Source: Alphaproteobacteria bacterium | GTDB lineage: Bacteria; Pseudomonadota; Alphaproteobacteria; Rhodobacterales; Rhodobacteraceae | Assembly (NCBI GenBank): GCA_030433335.1 | Contig: JAUILL010000012.1 | Location: 30,764-94,763 of the forward strand | Reading direction: 5' to 3' | Length of the DNA stretch: 64,000 nucleotides | In this document: one piece after another, positions 47,113 to 56,982 of the stretch | Numbering within the stretch: the first letter of the stretch is position 1 | How the letters are laid out: every line of letters starts with the position of its first letter | Translations under genes and position numbers: made by a program | The notes under the pieces: model-generated | Told to the model about the DNA's origin: nothing | The model's input: only the letters and a program-made list of their open reading frames with translations | Database searches by the model: none

Positions 47113-47136
47113 CTATAAATTCCGGTGATCGTCAGA

Positions 47137-47457
47137 TCAGATCGACTCGTTGATCCAAGCCTGCAGAGCCGCCTTGGGGGCTGCGCCTGCGCGGTTCGAG
47201 ACAACTTCGCCGTCCTTGAAGATGAACAGCGCGGGGATGCCGCGAACACCCAGCTGCGCCGCCATGCCCGAGTTCGAGTCAACGTCGACTTTGACGACTT
47301 TGATTTTGCCTTCCATTTCGGTCGACAGCTCTTCCAGAACGGGGCCGATCATCTTGCAGGGGCCACACCATTCTGCCCAGAAATCCACAACAACGGGGAT
47401 GTCGGACTGCTTGACTTCGGTGTCAAAGGTTTCGTCGGTGACGGCTACGGTGGCCAT
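47137..47457 (-). CDS. trxA: Thioredoxin
   Basis: Disulfide reductase of 106 residues. The active site is W30-CGPCK in [43 protein letters not shown] carries the cis-proline. Last gene of the addB-addA-trxA run, 57 bases after addA. Confidence 0.97.
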   Translation of the reverse strand: MATVAVTDETFDTEVKQSDIPVVVDFWAEWCGPCKMIGPVLEELSTEMEGKIKVVKVDVDSNSGMAAQLGVRGIPALFIFKDGEVVSNRAGAAPKAALQAWINESI

Positions 47458-47514
47458 GTCTGTAACTCCTACGGAATGCGGTTGAGCGGAACGTAAGTGC
47501 GCGGGGTCGGGGCG

Positions 47515-50500
47515 TCAAGCGACCCCGACCCTATTCAACGCATCACGAAGTATAGTGTCCGGTAACGGCATAAGCACAGAACCTGCCGTCCACAACACAG
47601 AAACGCGGATCGCATGATCAGGGTAAATCTGCCGTAACCCTTCGGAATAAGCTGCCATTTGGCGCAGGATTGCCTCTGGCGTTTGGTCGGGCGACGGGGG
47701 GATCGTGCGGTGGGTTTTGAAGTCGATGACTTCGATGTTTCTGTCTGTCACGATCAGGCGATCCACAATCCCGTGCAGGGTCTGGCCGTTGATTTGAGCA
47801 GTTAGAGCAACCTCTGCCAACGTGTCAGGCGCAAAGATGTAGGCTAGATCGGGGTCCGACAGCACGCTAAAGGCCTCGCCCTCGGCCATTTCGGCCAATG
47901 CGCCGTCCATCCCGGTGGTCAGACGCTCGGTGATCTCTTCCCATCGGTCGCGGGGGTGCTCCGGCAATACCTCGAGCAGTTGGTGCACCATGCTGCCATA
48001 GGTCTTGGCGGTTTCCTCGTCCTGCCCTTCGCCGCGCAAGGCCTTGGCCCCGCCAAGGTCCGACCCGATCAAGGGGCGCGGCGGGATCACGGGCGCGTCT
48101 GGCACCACATGAATGTACTCCGGCAGCTCTACCACGGGTTTCACGGGCAAGGGCACCTCGATCTGCGGCAGGCTGGTCCAATCCCCATGCTCCAGCCGCA
48201 GGCCCGGTCCGAGTCCCAGATCAAAGCTATGGGTTTTCGCGCCCATATCCTGCATCGCCTTCTCGCAGACAGCGTACCAGCTGTCGGGCCACTTGCCCTT
48301 GTCCTTGGCGCCCGCAACGATCAGCCACTTCTCGGCCCGTGTCATGGCCACGTAGAGCAGGCGGTAATTCTCGTCCGCGGTGCGTTCCACGGACGCCTTG
48401 CTCAGGTCAGCCATCTGGCGCGTCCGCGTCTGGGCATTCCCGCCCCACGCATAGGCCCCGCCCATATCCAGCAGGCGCGGCGCATCCGGCGGCTTGCGCT
48501 TGCCGGTGTCGGGCAGGATAACGATCGGCGCCTCAAGACCCTTGGACCCGTGCACGGTCATCACGCGGATTTCGTCATTCGCGTCATCGATCTGGCGCTT
48601 GATGGTCAGGTCTTCGGTTTGCATCCACGTCAAGAAGCCGGTCAGGTCGGGAACGTTCTGCTCCTCGTACTTTAGGGCTTGGGACAGCAGCGCGTTGATC
48701 CCGTCCTCTGCCTCTGCCCCAAGGCGGGACAGCAGGTTATGGCGGCCGTTGTGGTAGGTTAGGATGCGTTCAATCAGGTCGAATGGGCGCAAGAAGTCGG
48801 ACCGGTCGCGCAAATCCCGCAGGATCGCGGCGGTCGGATCATCCAAAGATCGCCCTCGCAGGTCTTGGTACAGGAACCGTCCCGGTTCACGGTGATGCGC
48901 CAGCGTATAGAGTTCCTGCTCGGTCCACCCAAACAGCGGCGAACGCAGCGCCGTCGCCAGCGCCAGATCATCTTCGGGCAGTGCCAGAAACGCCAACAAA
49001 GATCCCAGATCACGCACCGCGAGTTCCGCACCGACCTTCAGACGGTCGGCCCCTGCGATAGGCAGCCCTTCGGCTTTGCAAGCGCGGATGAGTTCGGAAA
49101 ACAGCGCCCCTGCCCGCTTCTGAACTAGGATCAGGAAGTCTCCGGGCCGCACGGGGCGCAGACCTGTGGTGCCTTTGGCCTCATCAGGTAGCAGAACCTT
49201 GTCATCCACCATGCGGCGGATTTCGCGGGCCACGTCACGGGCCAGCAGGATTTCAGGCGACGACGCGCTGGTCCGGTCCACCGGATCGTACCAAGGGGTG
49301 TCGTCCTCTTTGTCCTTGTCCGCCTCGTAGAACGGCCACAGATCGACCCGCCCCGGCAGCGCGGATTTGAAGGCGCGGTGAGTGGCGTCCTGACCGACCT
49401 GCTTGGACAAGGGGCCTTTGAACACCTGATCGACCGAGCCCAGAACCGCGACCGAGGACCGAAAACTGTATTCCAGCTCCAGCGATTGGAACAGGGCGCC
49501 GACGGTCTCTAGCTTGTGGCGGAACTCCTCTTGCATCCGGTCGAATGCCTCGGGGTCCGCGCCTTGGAAGCTGTAGATCGACTGCTTCTTGTCGCCCACG
49601 ACGAAAATGGTGCGCTCTACGTCGGACCGAGCGCCCTCGCCGCTAGTGAACTCCTGCGCGAGGGCCTCGATCACTGCCCATTGCTGGGGGCTGGTGTCCT
49701 GCGCCTCATCCACCAGAATGTGGTCAATCCCACCGTCGAGGCGATAGAGCACCCACTGGGCCACCGCTGGGTCGGTTAACAGTAGCCGCGCCTTGCGGAT
49801 CAGGTCGTCGAAATCCAAAGCGCCCCGCAACTGCTTGGCGCTCTCGTAGCGGCGCAGGAAGTCGGCGGCGAAGTCGTGCAGGATCAGGCTCTTGCGGGCG
49901 GCCAGCAGGGACAGGCGGCGGGCGCGGGTATCCTCGATCCGCAGCATCAGCGCGTTCAGGCGGTCCATCAGATGCGCGGCGGGTCCGGTACGCAGACCCT
50001 TGGTCGGGAAAGCATCCACCTTGGCAGTGAAGGGCTCTTTGGCCCCTGCGCCGGTCAGCAGGACATTCTCCAGCACGTCAAAGGCATCGGCGTTGTCCAC
50101 GTGAAACCCGTGCAGCTTGGCGCCTGCCTTGCTGTCATTCGCGCCGGACCCCAGCAGCAGCGGAACCAGTTCCGCAATCAGCTCAGTTTCGCCACCGTTA
50201 AAGGCGTCGGCGCGCAGATCAGCTTCGGTGTACCCCTCGGGCAACTCAAAGGTCTGCCAGATCGCCTCCCGCCCCGGATGGTCGCGCAGGCGGTCCAGAT
50301 GGCTGACGACACTCGCCGTGAAGCCCCCGAGCATGCTCTCGTCCAGATGGTCGGCGACGCGGGCCAAGAGGTCCGGCACCTGCTCCGACATCTGCTCCAG
50401 AACGTCGATGCGCAGGATTTCCGAAGCACGTTCCTCCATCTCGGCAAAACCGGGACTGACGCCAGCCTCCAAGGGAAAGCGTCGCAAGAGCCCCCCGCAG

Positions 50501-50880
50501 AACGAGTGGATCGTCTGGATTTTCAACCCGCCCGGCGTCTCGATCGCGCGGGCGAACAGGGTGCGGGCATGGGCCAGACGTTCAGCGTTGATCTCGCCCG
50601 CCTCGCCCAATTCTTCTAGTTGCTTTTGCAGGGCGGCGGCGTCCAGCATCGCCCATTCCCCCAGACGCTTGAACAGTCGGTTCTGCATCTCCGAGGCGGC
50701 GGCCTTGGTGTAGGTCAGACACAGGATGTGCTGCGGCTCCACCCCCGTCAGCAGCAGACGTGCCACGCGGTCGGTCAGAACCCGGGTCTTGCCCGATCCT
50801 GCGTTCGCGGCCAGCCACGTGGAATAGTGCGGGTTCGCCGCCTGCACCTGACGAGCGGTTGCGTCGTTCATCGCGTTCAT
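47515..50880 (-). CDS. addA: Double-strand break repair helicase-nuclease AddA
   Basis: Helicase/nuclease subunit of AddAB, the RecBCD counterpart that processes DNA ends for recombination; 1121 residues. Walker A LAANAGSGKTRVLTDR near the N-terminus, then UvrD motifs (LVDEAQDTSPQQW, VGDKKQSIYSFQGADPEAF, MTVHGSKGLEAPIVILPDT, YVAMTRAEKWLIV). The C-terminal nuclease has VIDFKTHR. The ATG at 50880 overlaps the addB stop as ATGA. Confidence 0.95.
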   Translation of the reverse strand: MNAMNDATARQVQAANPHYSTWLAANAGSGKTRVLTDRVARLLLTGVEPQHILCLTYTKAAASEMQNRLFKRLGEWAMLDAAALQKQLEELGEAGEINAERLAHARTLFARAIETPGGLKIQTIHSFCGGLLRRFPLEAGVSPGFAEMEERASEILRIDVLEQMSEQVPDLLARVADHLDESMLGGFTASVVSHLDRLRDHPGREAIWQTFELPEGYTEADLRADAFNGGETELIAELVPLLLGSGANDSKAGAKLHGFHVDNADAFDVLENVLLTGAGAKEPFTAKVDAFPTKGLRTGPAAHLMDRLNALMLRIEDTRARRLSLLAARKSLILHDFAADFLRRYESAKQLRGALDFDDLIRKARLLLTDPAVAQWVLYRLDGGIDHILVDEAQDTSPQQWAVIEALAQEFTSGEGARSDVERTIFVVGDKKQSIYSFQGADPEAFDRMQEEFRHKLETVGALFQSLELEYSFRSSVAVLGSVDQVFKGPLSKQVGQDATHRAFKSALPGRVDLWPFYEADKDKEDDTPWYDPVDRTSASSPEILLARDVAREIRRMVDDKVLLPDEAKGTTGLRPVRPGDFLILVQKRAGALFSELIRACKAEGLPIAGADRLKVGAELAVRDLGSLLAFLALPEDDLALATALRSPLFGWTEQELYTLAHHREPGRFLYQDLRGRSLDDPTAAILRDLRDRSDFLRPFDLIERILTYHNGRHNLLSRLGAEAEDGINALLSQALKYEEQNVPDLTGFLTWMQTEDLTIKRQIDDANDEIRVMTVHGSKGLEAPIVILPDTGKRKPPDAPRLLDMGGAYAWGGNAQTRTRQMADLSKASVERTADENYRLLYVAMTRAEKWLIVAGAKDKGKWPDSWYAVCEKAMQDMGAKTHSFDLGLGPGLRLEHGDWTSLPQIEVPLPVKPVVELPEYIHVVPDAPVIPPRPLIGSDLGGAKALRGEGQDEETAKTYGSMVHQLLEVLPEHPRDRWEEITERLTTGMDGALAEMAEGEAFSVLSDPDLAYIFAPDTLAEVALTAQINGQTLHGIVDRLIVTDRNIEVIDFKTHRTIPPSPDQTPEAILRQMAAYSEGLRQIYPDHAIRVSVLWTAGSVLMPLPDTILRDALNRVGVA

Positions 50881-53834
50881 TCCAGCACCTCGGGGTTGGC
50901 GTCGTCGGTCGGCTCCCACTCGCCGTAGCGGGCCAGATGGTCAAAATCGCCTTCAAACGTCTCATTCTTCACCGCACGACGCGAGGTATAGCCCTTGTCC
51001 AAGTCGCGATAGGAGGACAGCAGGCTAAAGAACTCACCCTTCACCTTGTCCGTCGGATCCTTGTCCAAAGGTGCGGCGGTCTCGTCCATGTCACGGAGCG
51101 AAATGTAGATCGCGCTGGCCACGTCGGCTGGGTCGATCCCTACGAACGCGCCCTCTTCGGCCATCATCGCCATCAGGAGTAGCTGTTTGTCGAAATAGGT
51201 CTGCTCTTTGTCCTTTGGCGCGCCACCAGTTTTGTAGTCAAATAGATGCAAGCGGCCCTTGTCGTCCTGATCAATGCGGTCGGCTTTGGCCGTCAGGGAA
51301 AAGTCCCCCACGTTCATGGTCAGCTTGCCGCCGACCTCTCGTCCAAGGGTCTGCAAGCGGGTCTGGCGTTCGGCCTCGGCCTTGATGAACCAGTCGGCGA
51401 ACTTCTCGATCCGGCCACGGTAGAAGGTGCGGGTGACGGTCCACGGGACCTCTTCCAGCAGCACGTCATCCGCGATTTTCAGCAGGCGCGCGCGATCCTC
51501 GGCAGAGCCGGTAACTGGGCCGTCTTTGGTAAACAGTTCCAGCACGCGGTGCAGGACGGTGCCCCGCAGGCGGGCGTCGGGGTCGCGGCCCAAGGGGTCC
51601 AGTTTGCGCAGGCGCAGGACATGCTTGGCGTAGATGGCGTAGGGGTCGCGGATCAGGGTCTGGATTTCGGTGACAGACATCTGGCGCGGGCGCGCTTCGA
51701 TCGGGGGGCACGGGCTGGGCCGCGTCGCGCGCGGGGTGTCGCCGGGGACTTCCATCGCCTCAGCCAGAGTGACCCAGTATTGGCCACGTTGGCGCATGGC
51801 CTTCAACGCCTCTGCCCCGTTGATCATAGGCAAGCCCGACATCAGGTTCGTCAGTCGGTTCAACCATCGCGAGGGCACCGTCTGGGCGTCGTCAGACCGA
51901 ACAGCGCGGGTCATGATCACGTTGGGGGCTGTGATCGCCTGCTGGAAGTCATGGGCGGCGAGGCCGATATCCCGCTCTGGCAAATTTAGCCCGACCCGTG
52001 CCCGCATCGCGCGGTTCAGCCAAGGGTCGGGGCGCGGCGCGCTGGGCCAAGACCCTTCGTTCAGACCCGCAAGGATCATGACATCCGCCCGCTCGACACG
52101 CACATCGCGCGTGCCCCAAATGCTGAGCATCGGGTGGCCCGTATCGCGGTCACGAATTTCAGCACCGGTCAGGACGCCGTAGAGCAGTCCCACATAATCA
52201 AAGGCGGTGATATCGCCACCCACATGCGCCTCGCGCCGGAATTCGTCGATCAGAGGTTTCGTCACGCGCCCGGCCGCATTCCGCCAGAGGGTCGAAATCT
52301 CTCCGTCCGGACCGGCGACAATTCGGATGGTACGCTCGATGTGGTCTTCGACATAGGCTTGCAGGGGCGCTTCACCCAGATCGGGTATCTTCAGCAAGTT
52401 CTCTGTGATCCAAGCGGCCCAAGCCGCAGTCCCCTCTTCGCCTTTGTACTTGGTCGCGACCCAGTCCTGTAGCCACGGTCCGTCGGGATATGCGATCCCT
52501 TTGCGACGGATGGCCAACTCCAGATCGCGCGTACGGCGCAGGTGGTCCCCGCGTGCATCTTCGCCAGAAAGGTGACCCGAGTGGGTGAGCGGATGCTTCA
52601 AAACCCGTAGCAGCGCGTCTGCGCCCACCCGCGTGCCATACAACTCGGCCACTTGGCGCAAAATACGGCCCGGCGGCGAAAGGGGCACCAGATCACCTTT
52701 GGAGTCATCGGGGACGAGATTCCACCGGTCCAAGGCGGCCTTGACCATGCGGTTCAGAACGGGATCGGAACTCACCAGAGCGGCAGAGCGCCCCTCTTCC
52801 AACGTGCTGCGCATGATTAATGCGATCGCGTTTGCTTCGGTGCGCGGATCGGGTGCTTCGACTAAGGTTAATTGTTCCGAGGCTTCTGTCAGATCAGGCA
52901 GGCTGGGACCTTCGTCCAACCAAGCGTCTGTGACGGGCGCAGGACGTAGAGCCAACGAGACGAGCTTGTTTCGAGCAGTGTTTACGGGGCCGATGTCGCA
53001 CCAAGGAAGGACATCCGCTTGGGCAAAACCGAAGGTGTCCATCAGGTGCCGGAAGCGGAACTGGGGGTGATCCTCGGCGGTCAGAACGTCGTCCATGCCG
53101 GACCACACCTTCGCAGGTAGGTCATAGTCGAACCCGGGCAGGACAATCGCCCCCTGTGGCAAGGAGGCCACCAGCTTCATAAACGCAGAGGTCGCGCCGC
53201 GGGAGCCGGTCGAGCCTGCGACAATCACGGGGTGCTGAGGCACGTTCTCTTGCCAGTAGGTTTCCAGAGCCTCAACAATCAATCGTTGGCGCGCCAACCT
53301 ATCGGGCTTGGTTGCGCTGTCCTCAAGGAACTGCTCGACGATCCGCACGAAGGTCAAAGCCCGCTGCCAGTGGCCGGATTGGTCCGAGACATCCAACTCT
53401 TGTAGCTTCTGGGGATCAACCCGTTCGGACTGCATCTCGTCCATCAGCGCGGCGAGAGAGTCTGCCAAAGAAAACAGAGCAGTGCGCGGAGCGATCTCGG
53501 GCGCGCTGAGCAAGAGTTGGCGGATCAGCGTCACCAACTCCAAACGCTTTCTGAGGGCGGGCACCGCCGGAGGCATCGGGTCAGGGCCTGGTAAATCGGC
53601 CAACTCGCCGATCAGCCGAATGCGCGGCAGCAGTCGCGCGCCTCTTTCGTCAAAGATTTCGTGCATGCGCCGCTTCATACGGGCGGTGTTCACGTATACT
53701 TCGACTTGCGCTTGTTCATGTGGGGGCAGGCGGTCAAGGCGGTCCATTAAGCCGAGCGTAAAGTCCCGCGTGAAATCCGCTCCCATGGGCATTCCAAAGA
53801 CGCGCGGACCGCTGATTGGGTCAAACAGTGCCAT
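50877..53834 (-). CDS. addB: Double-strand break repair protein AddB
   Basis: Partner of AddA, 985 residues, the alphaproteobacterial type. The start MALFDPISGPRVFGMPMGADF and an inactivated helicase fold (VAGSTGSRGATSAF as P-loop remnant) are followed by a C-terminal nuclease with LHLFDYKTGGAPKDKEQ. Few cysteines are visible, so the 4Fe-4S cluster of Firmicutes AddB is unlikely. The ATG at 53834 lies 14 bases inside the end of the nucleotidyltransferase gene. Confidence 0.93.
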   Translation of the reverse strand: MALFDPISGPRVFGMPMGADFTRDFTLGLMDRLDRLPPHEQAQVEVYVNTARMKRRMHEIFDERGARLLPRIRLIGELADLPGPDPMPPAVPALRKRLELVTLIRQLLLSAPEIAPRTALFSLADSLAALMDEMQSERVDPQKLQELDVSDQSGHWQRALTFVRIVEQFLEDSATKPDRLARQRLIVEALETYWQENVPQHPVIVAGSTGSRGATSAFMKLVASLPQGAIVLPGFDYDLPAKVWSGMDDVLTAEDHPQFRFRHLMDTFGFAQADVLPWCDIGPVNTARNKLVSLALRPAPVTDAWLDEGPSLPDLTEASEQLTLVEAPDPRTEANAIALIMRSTLEEGRSAALVSSDPVLNRMVKAALDRWNLVPDDSKGDLVPLSPPGRILRQVAELYGTRVGADALLRVLKHPLTHSGHLSGEDARGDHLRRTRDLELAIRRKGIAYPDGPWLQDWVATKYKGEEGTAAWAAWITENLLKIPDLGEAPLQAYVEDHIERTIRIVAGPDGEISTLWRNAAGRVTKPLIDEFRREAHVGGDITAFDYVGLLYGVLTGAEIRDRDTGHPMLSIWGTRDVRVERADVMILAGLNEGSWPSAPRPDPWLNRAMRARVGLNLPERDIGLAAHDFQQAITAPNVIMTRAVRSDDAQTVPSRWLNRLTNLMSGLPMINGAEALKAMRQRGQYWVTLAEAMEVPGDTPRATRPSPCPPIEARPRQMSVTEIQTLIRDPYAIYAKHVLRLRKLDPLGRDPDARLRGTVLHRVLELFTKDGPVTGSAEDRARLLKIADDVLLEEVPWTVTRTFYRGRIEKFADWFIKAEAERQTRLQTLGREVGGKLTMNVGDFSLTAKADRIDQDDKGRLHLFDYKTGGAPKDKEQTYFDKQLLLMAMMAEEGAFVGIDPADVASAIYISLRDMDETAAPLDKDPTDKVKGEFFSLLSSYRDLDKGYTSRRAVKNETFEGDFDHLARYGEWEPTDDANPEVLE

Positions 53835-54513
53835 AAGTTTCCAGCATTTCTTCGGCCATGGTAATCCCGCCGGGATGCCCGACATCGCACCAGTGGCCGT
53901 CATAGGAGATGACAAAAAGGCGCTTTGCCTCGATCATTCTTGTCCAGAGGACGTTCAACGAAAAGGCGTCTTGGGGGATATCAAAAAGGCCGTTCGTTTT
54001 GATGATCTGCGCTCCGCTGTAGACAAGTCCTGGCCCACGCTCTGCTGGACTGTTTCCATCCGAGATAAAATCGCCCTGCCCTTTGTGGCCGAGGGCATTC
54101 TCCTTGGGCAAACACAGCAAAAGCGCGTCCATTTTTTCCGGGTCCCAAGCGGACTGAAGCGCCGTCAGCGGGTTTGGACCCGACCAGACAGCGTCGGTAT
54201 TCATCGTGAATACTGTCTCGCTTCCGAGCATAGGCAGCGCGTATTTTAGGCCACCGCCAGTGTCCAGAATGTCGGGCGTTTCGTGGCTGACTGCGATGTC
54301 GCTGCCTTGAAGATACGTGGTGATCTGATCCCCAAGGTAGTGTGTATTTACCACAATCCGCGGCGCCGAAGCCTCTTGGACCAGCGCGATTGCGTGATCG
54401 AGCAGTGGACGGCCTGCGACAGGCACCAGAGGCTTGGGTCGGGATTTTGTTAACTCGCCCATGCGAGTTCCAAAACCGGCCGCAAAAAGCATTACGGGGT
54501 AGTGCAACGTCAT
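53821..54513 (-). CDS. murU: MurU-like N-acetylmuramate-1-phosphate uridylyltransferase
   Basis: Predicted to make UDP-MurNAc from MurNAc-1-phosphate in cell-wall recycling. The 230-residue nucleotidyltransferase has MLFAAGFGTRMGELTKSRPKPL with the nucleotide loop and catalytic Arg/Lys, and ILDTGGGLKYAL. Adjacency to an AmgK-like kinase with a 4-base overlap supports MurU over other sugar nucleotidyltransferases. The ATG at 54513 is chosen by that overlap. Confidence 0.85.
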   Translation of the reverse strand: MTLHYPVMLFAAGFGTRMGELTKSRPKPLVPVAGRPLLDHAIALVQEASAPRIVVNTHYLGDQITTYLQGSDIAVSHETPDILDTGGGLKYALPMLGSETVFTMNTDAVWSGPNPLTALQSAWDPEKMDALLLCLPKENALGHKGQGDFISDGNSPAERGPGLVYSGAQIIKTNGLFDIPQDAFSLNVLWTRMIEAKRLFVISYDGHWCDVGHPGGITMAEEMLETYGTV

Positions 54514-55454
54514 GCGGTGCTCTCCAGCCATGAGTCCAGAATGTGTGCAACGTCCGACAGGTGCGGGTGCGCGAGATTTCGGATCAGATTTGCACGCACA
54601 CGCGGCACGAAGTCGAGATACCGGTCTTTGCCATCCCGCGTGGCGAGACGCGCAAAAATACCCAAAATTCTGAGTGCACGACCTACGCCATAGAGCGCGT
54701 AGGCCGCGTAGAAATCTGCGCTGTCATGATCGGCACGCTCCATGTAGCGGAAGGTCATCTCTTCCTCGATAGCGGGATCGACATCTCGGCGCGCATCCTG
54801 AAGCAAGGACACCAGATCGTATGCCGGATGGGCCAGCATTGCGTCCTGAAAATCCAAGAGACCCGCCGCCTGAAGACCACTCGCCTCGCGAAGCATCAGG
54901 TTTTCAGCGTGGTAGTCACGCAGCATGGTCACTCGGCGGCCGCGGTCAAACGGCATGGCGGCTTGGATCAAGGCGTCCTTCAAGGCTGTTGCCATAGCTG
55001 GATCAGGAAGGGGTTTCCCCGGTAGCGCCCATTCGAAGATGAGTTCCGCTTGTGCCGCCATGGTCTTGCCATCGTAGACGCATCGGTCTGCCATCGCTGG
55101 CACGCGTGACAGATGGATCAATACATCGGTGGCCAGTTCATAAAGTTCGGAAGCGCGCGACCCGTCTTTGTCCGCCAAATCGGCAAATCGTGTGTCTCCG
55201 AAATCTTCGATGATCAGCAGCCCTTGGTGCGGTTGTGCGGCATAGAGGGTTGGTGCAGCGAGGCTTTGCACCCGCAAGTAGCGGTCGACGACGACAAAGG
55301 CTTCTGTGCTTCCATCGCTGGGCGCTTGCATCAGGATCGCGGTGCGCCCTTTGCCGTGAAGTCGTGCGTATTGGCGGGCAGATGCATCACCGGTCATGGG
55401 TTGGATATCGGCATTTTGCCAACCGGCTGCCTTTAGGAAAGCGGCAAGAGTCAT
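54510..55454 (-). CDS. amgK: AmgK-like N-acetylmuramate/N-acetylglucosamine kinase
   Basis: Phosphotransferase-fold kinase of 314 residues that phosphorylates the anomeric hydroxyl of MurNAc. Catalytic loop LRDYHAENLMLRE and metal site GLLDFQDAMLAHPAYDLVSLLQDARRD are those of AmgK. It pairs with murU downstream and overlaps tsaE upstream (ATGA at 55451-55454). This salvage route bypasses de novo UDP-MurNAc synthesis. Confidence 0.87.
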   Translation of the reverse strand: MTLAAFLKAAGWQNADIQPMTGDASARQYARLHGKGRTAILMQAPSDGSTEAFVVVDRYLRVQSLAAPTLYAAQPHQGLLIIEDFGDTRFADLADKDGSRASELYELATDVLIHLSRVPAMADRCVYDGKTMAAQAELIFEWALPGKPLPDPAMATALKDALIQAAMPFDRGRRVTMLRDYHAENLMLREASGLQAAGLLDFQDAMLAHPAYDLVSLLQDARRDVDPAIEEEMTFRYMERADHDSADFYAAYALYGVGRALRILGIFARLATRDGKDRYLDFVPRVRANLIRNLAHPHLSDVAHILDSWLESTA

Positions 55455-55912
55455 GACAGACCTTCGAGCTTCGCGAGCCAAGTCGGAGAGGTCCACGTCA
55501 TGGTGACATGACGAGCGGACAGGTCATCCCCTACAGCAAGGGTCATATGCAGGGCTTGATCCGGCGCGGCCTCGCCCAAGCGGTCTGGCCACTCAACAAG
55601 ACAGATTGCAGTCTCGAAGGCATCTTCCAGACCCAACTCTATGGCTTCGTCAGGGTGGCTCAGGCGGTAAAGGTCGCTGTGCCAGATCTCGCATTCCGGC
55701 CCGTCATAGACTTGCACGATTGTGAATGTCGGTGACGGGATATCTTCGGGTTCGGGCAGAAGAGCTTGGATGAGAGATCGCGCAAAGTGCGTTTTGCCCG
55801 CGCCGATCGGCCCTTCGAGCAAGAGGACATCGCCCGCGGTTAAGTGCGGGGCTAGTGTTTCGGCGAAGCGCTGTGTGGCTTCTGGGCTTGAGAGTTCAAA
55901 TCGCTTTTCCAT
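55451..55912 (-). CDS. tsaE: tRNA t6A biosynthesis ATPase TsaE
   Basis: P-loop ATPase of the TsaBDE complex that makes N6-threonylcarbamoyladenosine in tRNA, 153 residues. Walker A LLLEGPIGAGKTHFARSL, PSPTFTIVQVYDG, and HSDLYRLSHPDEAIELGLED are family signatures; VEWPDRLG is also conserved. It overlaps the upstream DivL-like gene by 17 bases. Confidence 0.95.
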   Translation of the reverse strand: MEKRFELSSPEATQRFAETLAPHLTAGDVLLLEGPIGAGKTHFARSLIQALLPEPEDIPSPTFTIVQVYDGPECEIWHSDLYRLSHPDEAIELGLEDAFETAICLVEWPDRLGEAAPDQALHMTLAVGDDLSARHVTMTWTSPTWLAKLEGLS

Positions 55913-56912
55913 CGGTTGCGAAGATGGACCGAGCGCCCTCTACCTGCAACCTGCTGTGCGCAGTTTCAAACAGAGAATTCATCTCTTCCCGCCGAAGAAA
56001 GCGGAGCATGGTACCGCCTCCAGTCACTGGATTCACACGGACCGAGTATTTGTCACCATCAAGGAAGGAGGCATCAAAGCTCCACTCATCGCGGTGATCC
56101 AACCGTTCGGAAAATGCGGCAAGCTTGTTCCAGTTTTGGTTGATCGCGGTTTGTGACTGCCATTGACCAATCGCATCGCGCATCCGGCCGACATTTCGCC
56201 CTTCGGTGGTGCCCCAGCGCTCTTTGAATGCGCGGTTCGAGAAGGACAGCTGTCCGGTACCAGAATATACGCACAAGGGCTCGTCGATGCTGTTCAAAAT
56301 AGATTCGTTCTGGCGGACCCGAGCACGGATACCGCGTGTGGCGCTCAGTTCATTGGAGATATCTTCGATCATCAAAGACATGCTCCCGTTGCGGAAGGAT
56401 TGCGCGGTCACGCGATAAGTCAGCCCTGATGGCAAGCTCCAAAGCTCTTCGACCATATCAGGGGCGTTTTGACCCAGTTCGGCGTACTTCTTGCGCCATG
56501 CTGCATAGTCCTTGGGTTCCGGGAGAATGCCCTGACTGCGCAGTTGGTCAAAGAAATCCAGCAGTCGTGGACGGCGGGTCAGAATGTCGAGTGGTAGCGC
56601 AGACAGCTCCATCAATGCTGGATTGAAGAGCACCAGCCGCCCGTCTTTGTCAAAAATCGCAACGCCGACCGTCAGGTGTGCGAGTGTTTTGGTTAGGGTC
56701 TGGATGAGACTGCCACCTTGTGCTTCGGCGTCTTGGTCCATCAGATCCATTGCATCATCTTGCTTTGGACCTGTTCGCGCACGGTCGGTGCCGGCTTGCG
56801 CCGAAGTGTCTTTGGAATGCGTGGCGATCAAGATCGCCAAAGCTGCTAGAGCGCCTGCCAGAATTGAAGAGGCTACAAGGACTAAAACAAGATGCGGTGG
56901 CAACGGTAACAT
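55896..56912 (-). CDS. DivL-like PAS protein without kinase domain
   Basis: Membrane-anchored sensor-type protein of 338 residues: one N-terminal helix (about 6-28), a linker, a first PAS region (about 75-185; HLTVGVAIFDKDGRLVLFN) and a second (about 205-310; ILNSIDEPLCVYSGTGQLSFSN). No DHp or ATPase domain follows; the gene ends at FATDGKAI within the tsaE start. The place next to tsaE, and near regB, is that of the PAS protein called DivL in Rhodobacter capsulatus, which affects CtrA and gene-transfer-agent output. The ATG at 56912 has GGGAGAG upstream. DivL orthology is inferred. Confidence 0.72.
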   Translation of the reverse strand: MLPLPPHLVLVLVASSILAGALAALAILIATHSKDTSAQAGTDRARTGPKQDDAMDLMDQDAEAQGGSLIQTLTKTLAHLTVGVAIFDKDGRLVLFNPALMELSALPLDILTRRPRLLDFFDQLRSQGILPEPKDYAAWRKKYAELGQNAPDMVEELWSLPSGLTYRVTAQSFRNGSMSLMIEDISNELSATRGIRARVRQNESILNSIDEPLCVYSGTGQLSFSNRAFKERWGTTEGRNVGRMRDAIGQWQSQTAINQNWNKLAAFSERLDHRDEWSFDASFLDGDKYSVRVNPVTGGGTMLRFLRREEMNSLFETAHSRLQVEGARSIFATDGKAI

Positions 56913-56982
56913 GTAACTCTCCCTAAGAGATAATCTCACGGTAGAGTTGAAAATCAGTAGCGCAACTATCTAATTGCGAAAA

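Noticed and set aside
50095..50110. parS-like CCACGTGAAACC inside addA
   Set aside because: Only the right half matches; four or more mismatches overall in coding sequence.
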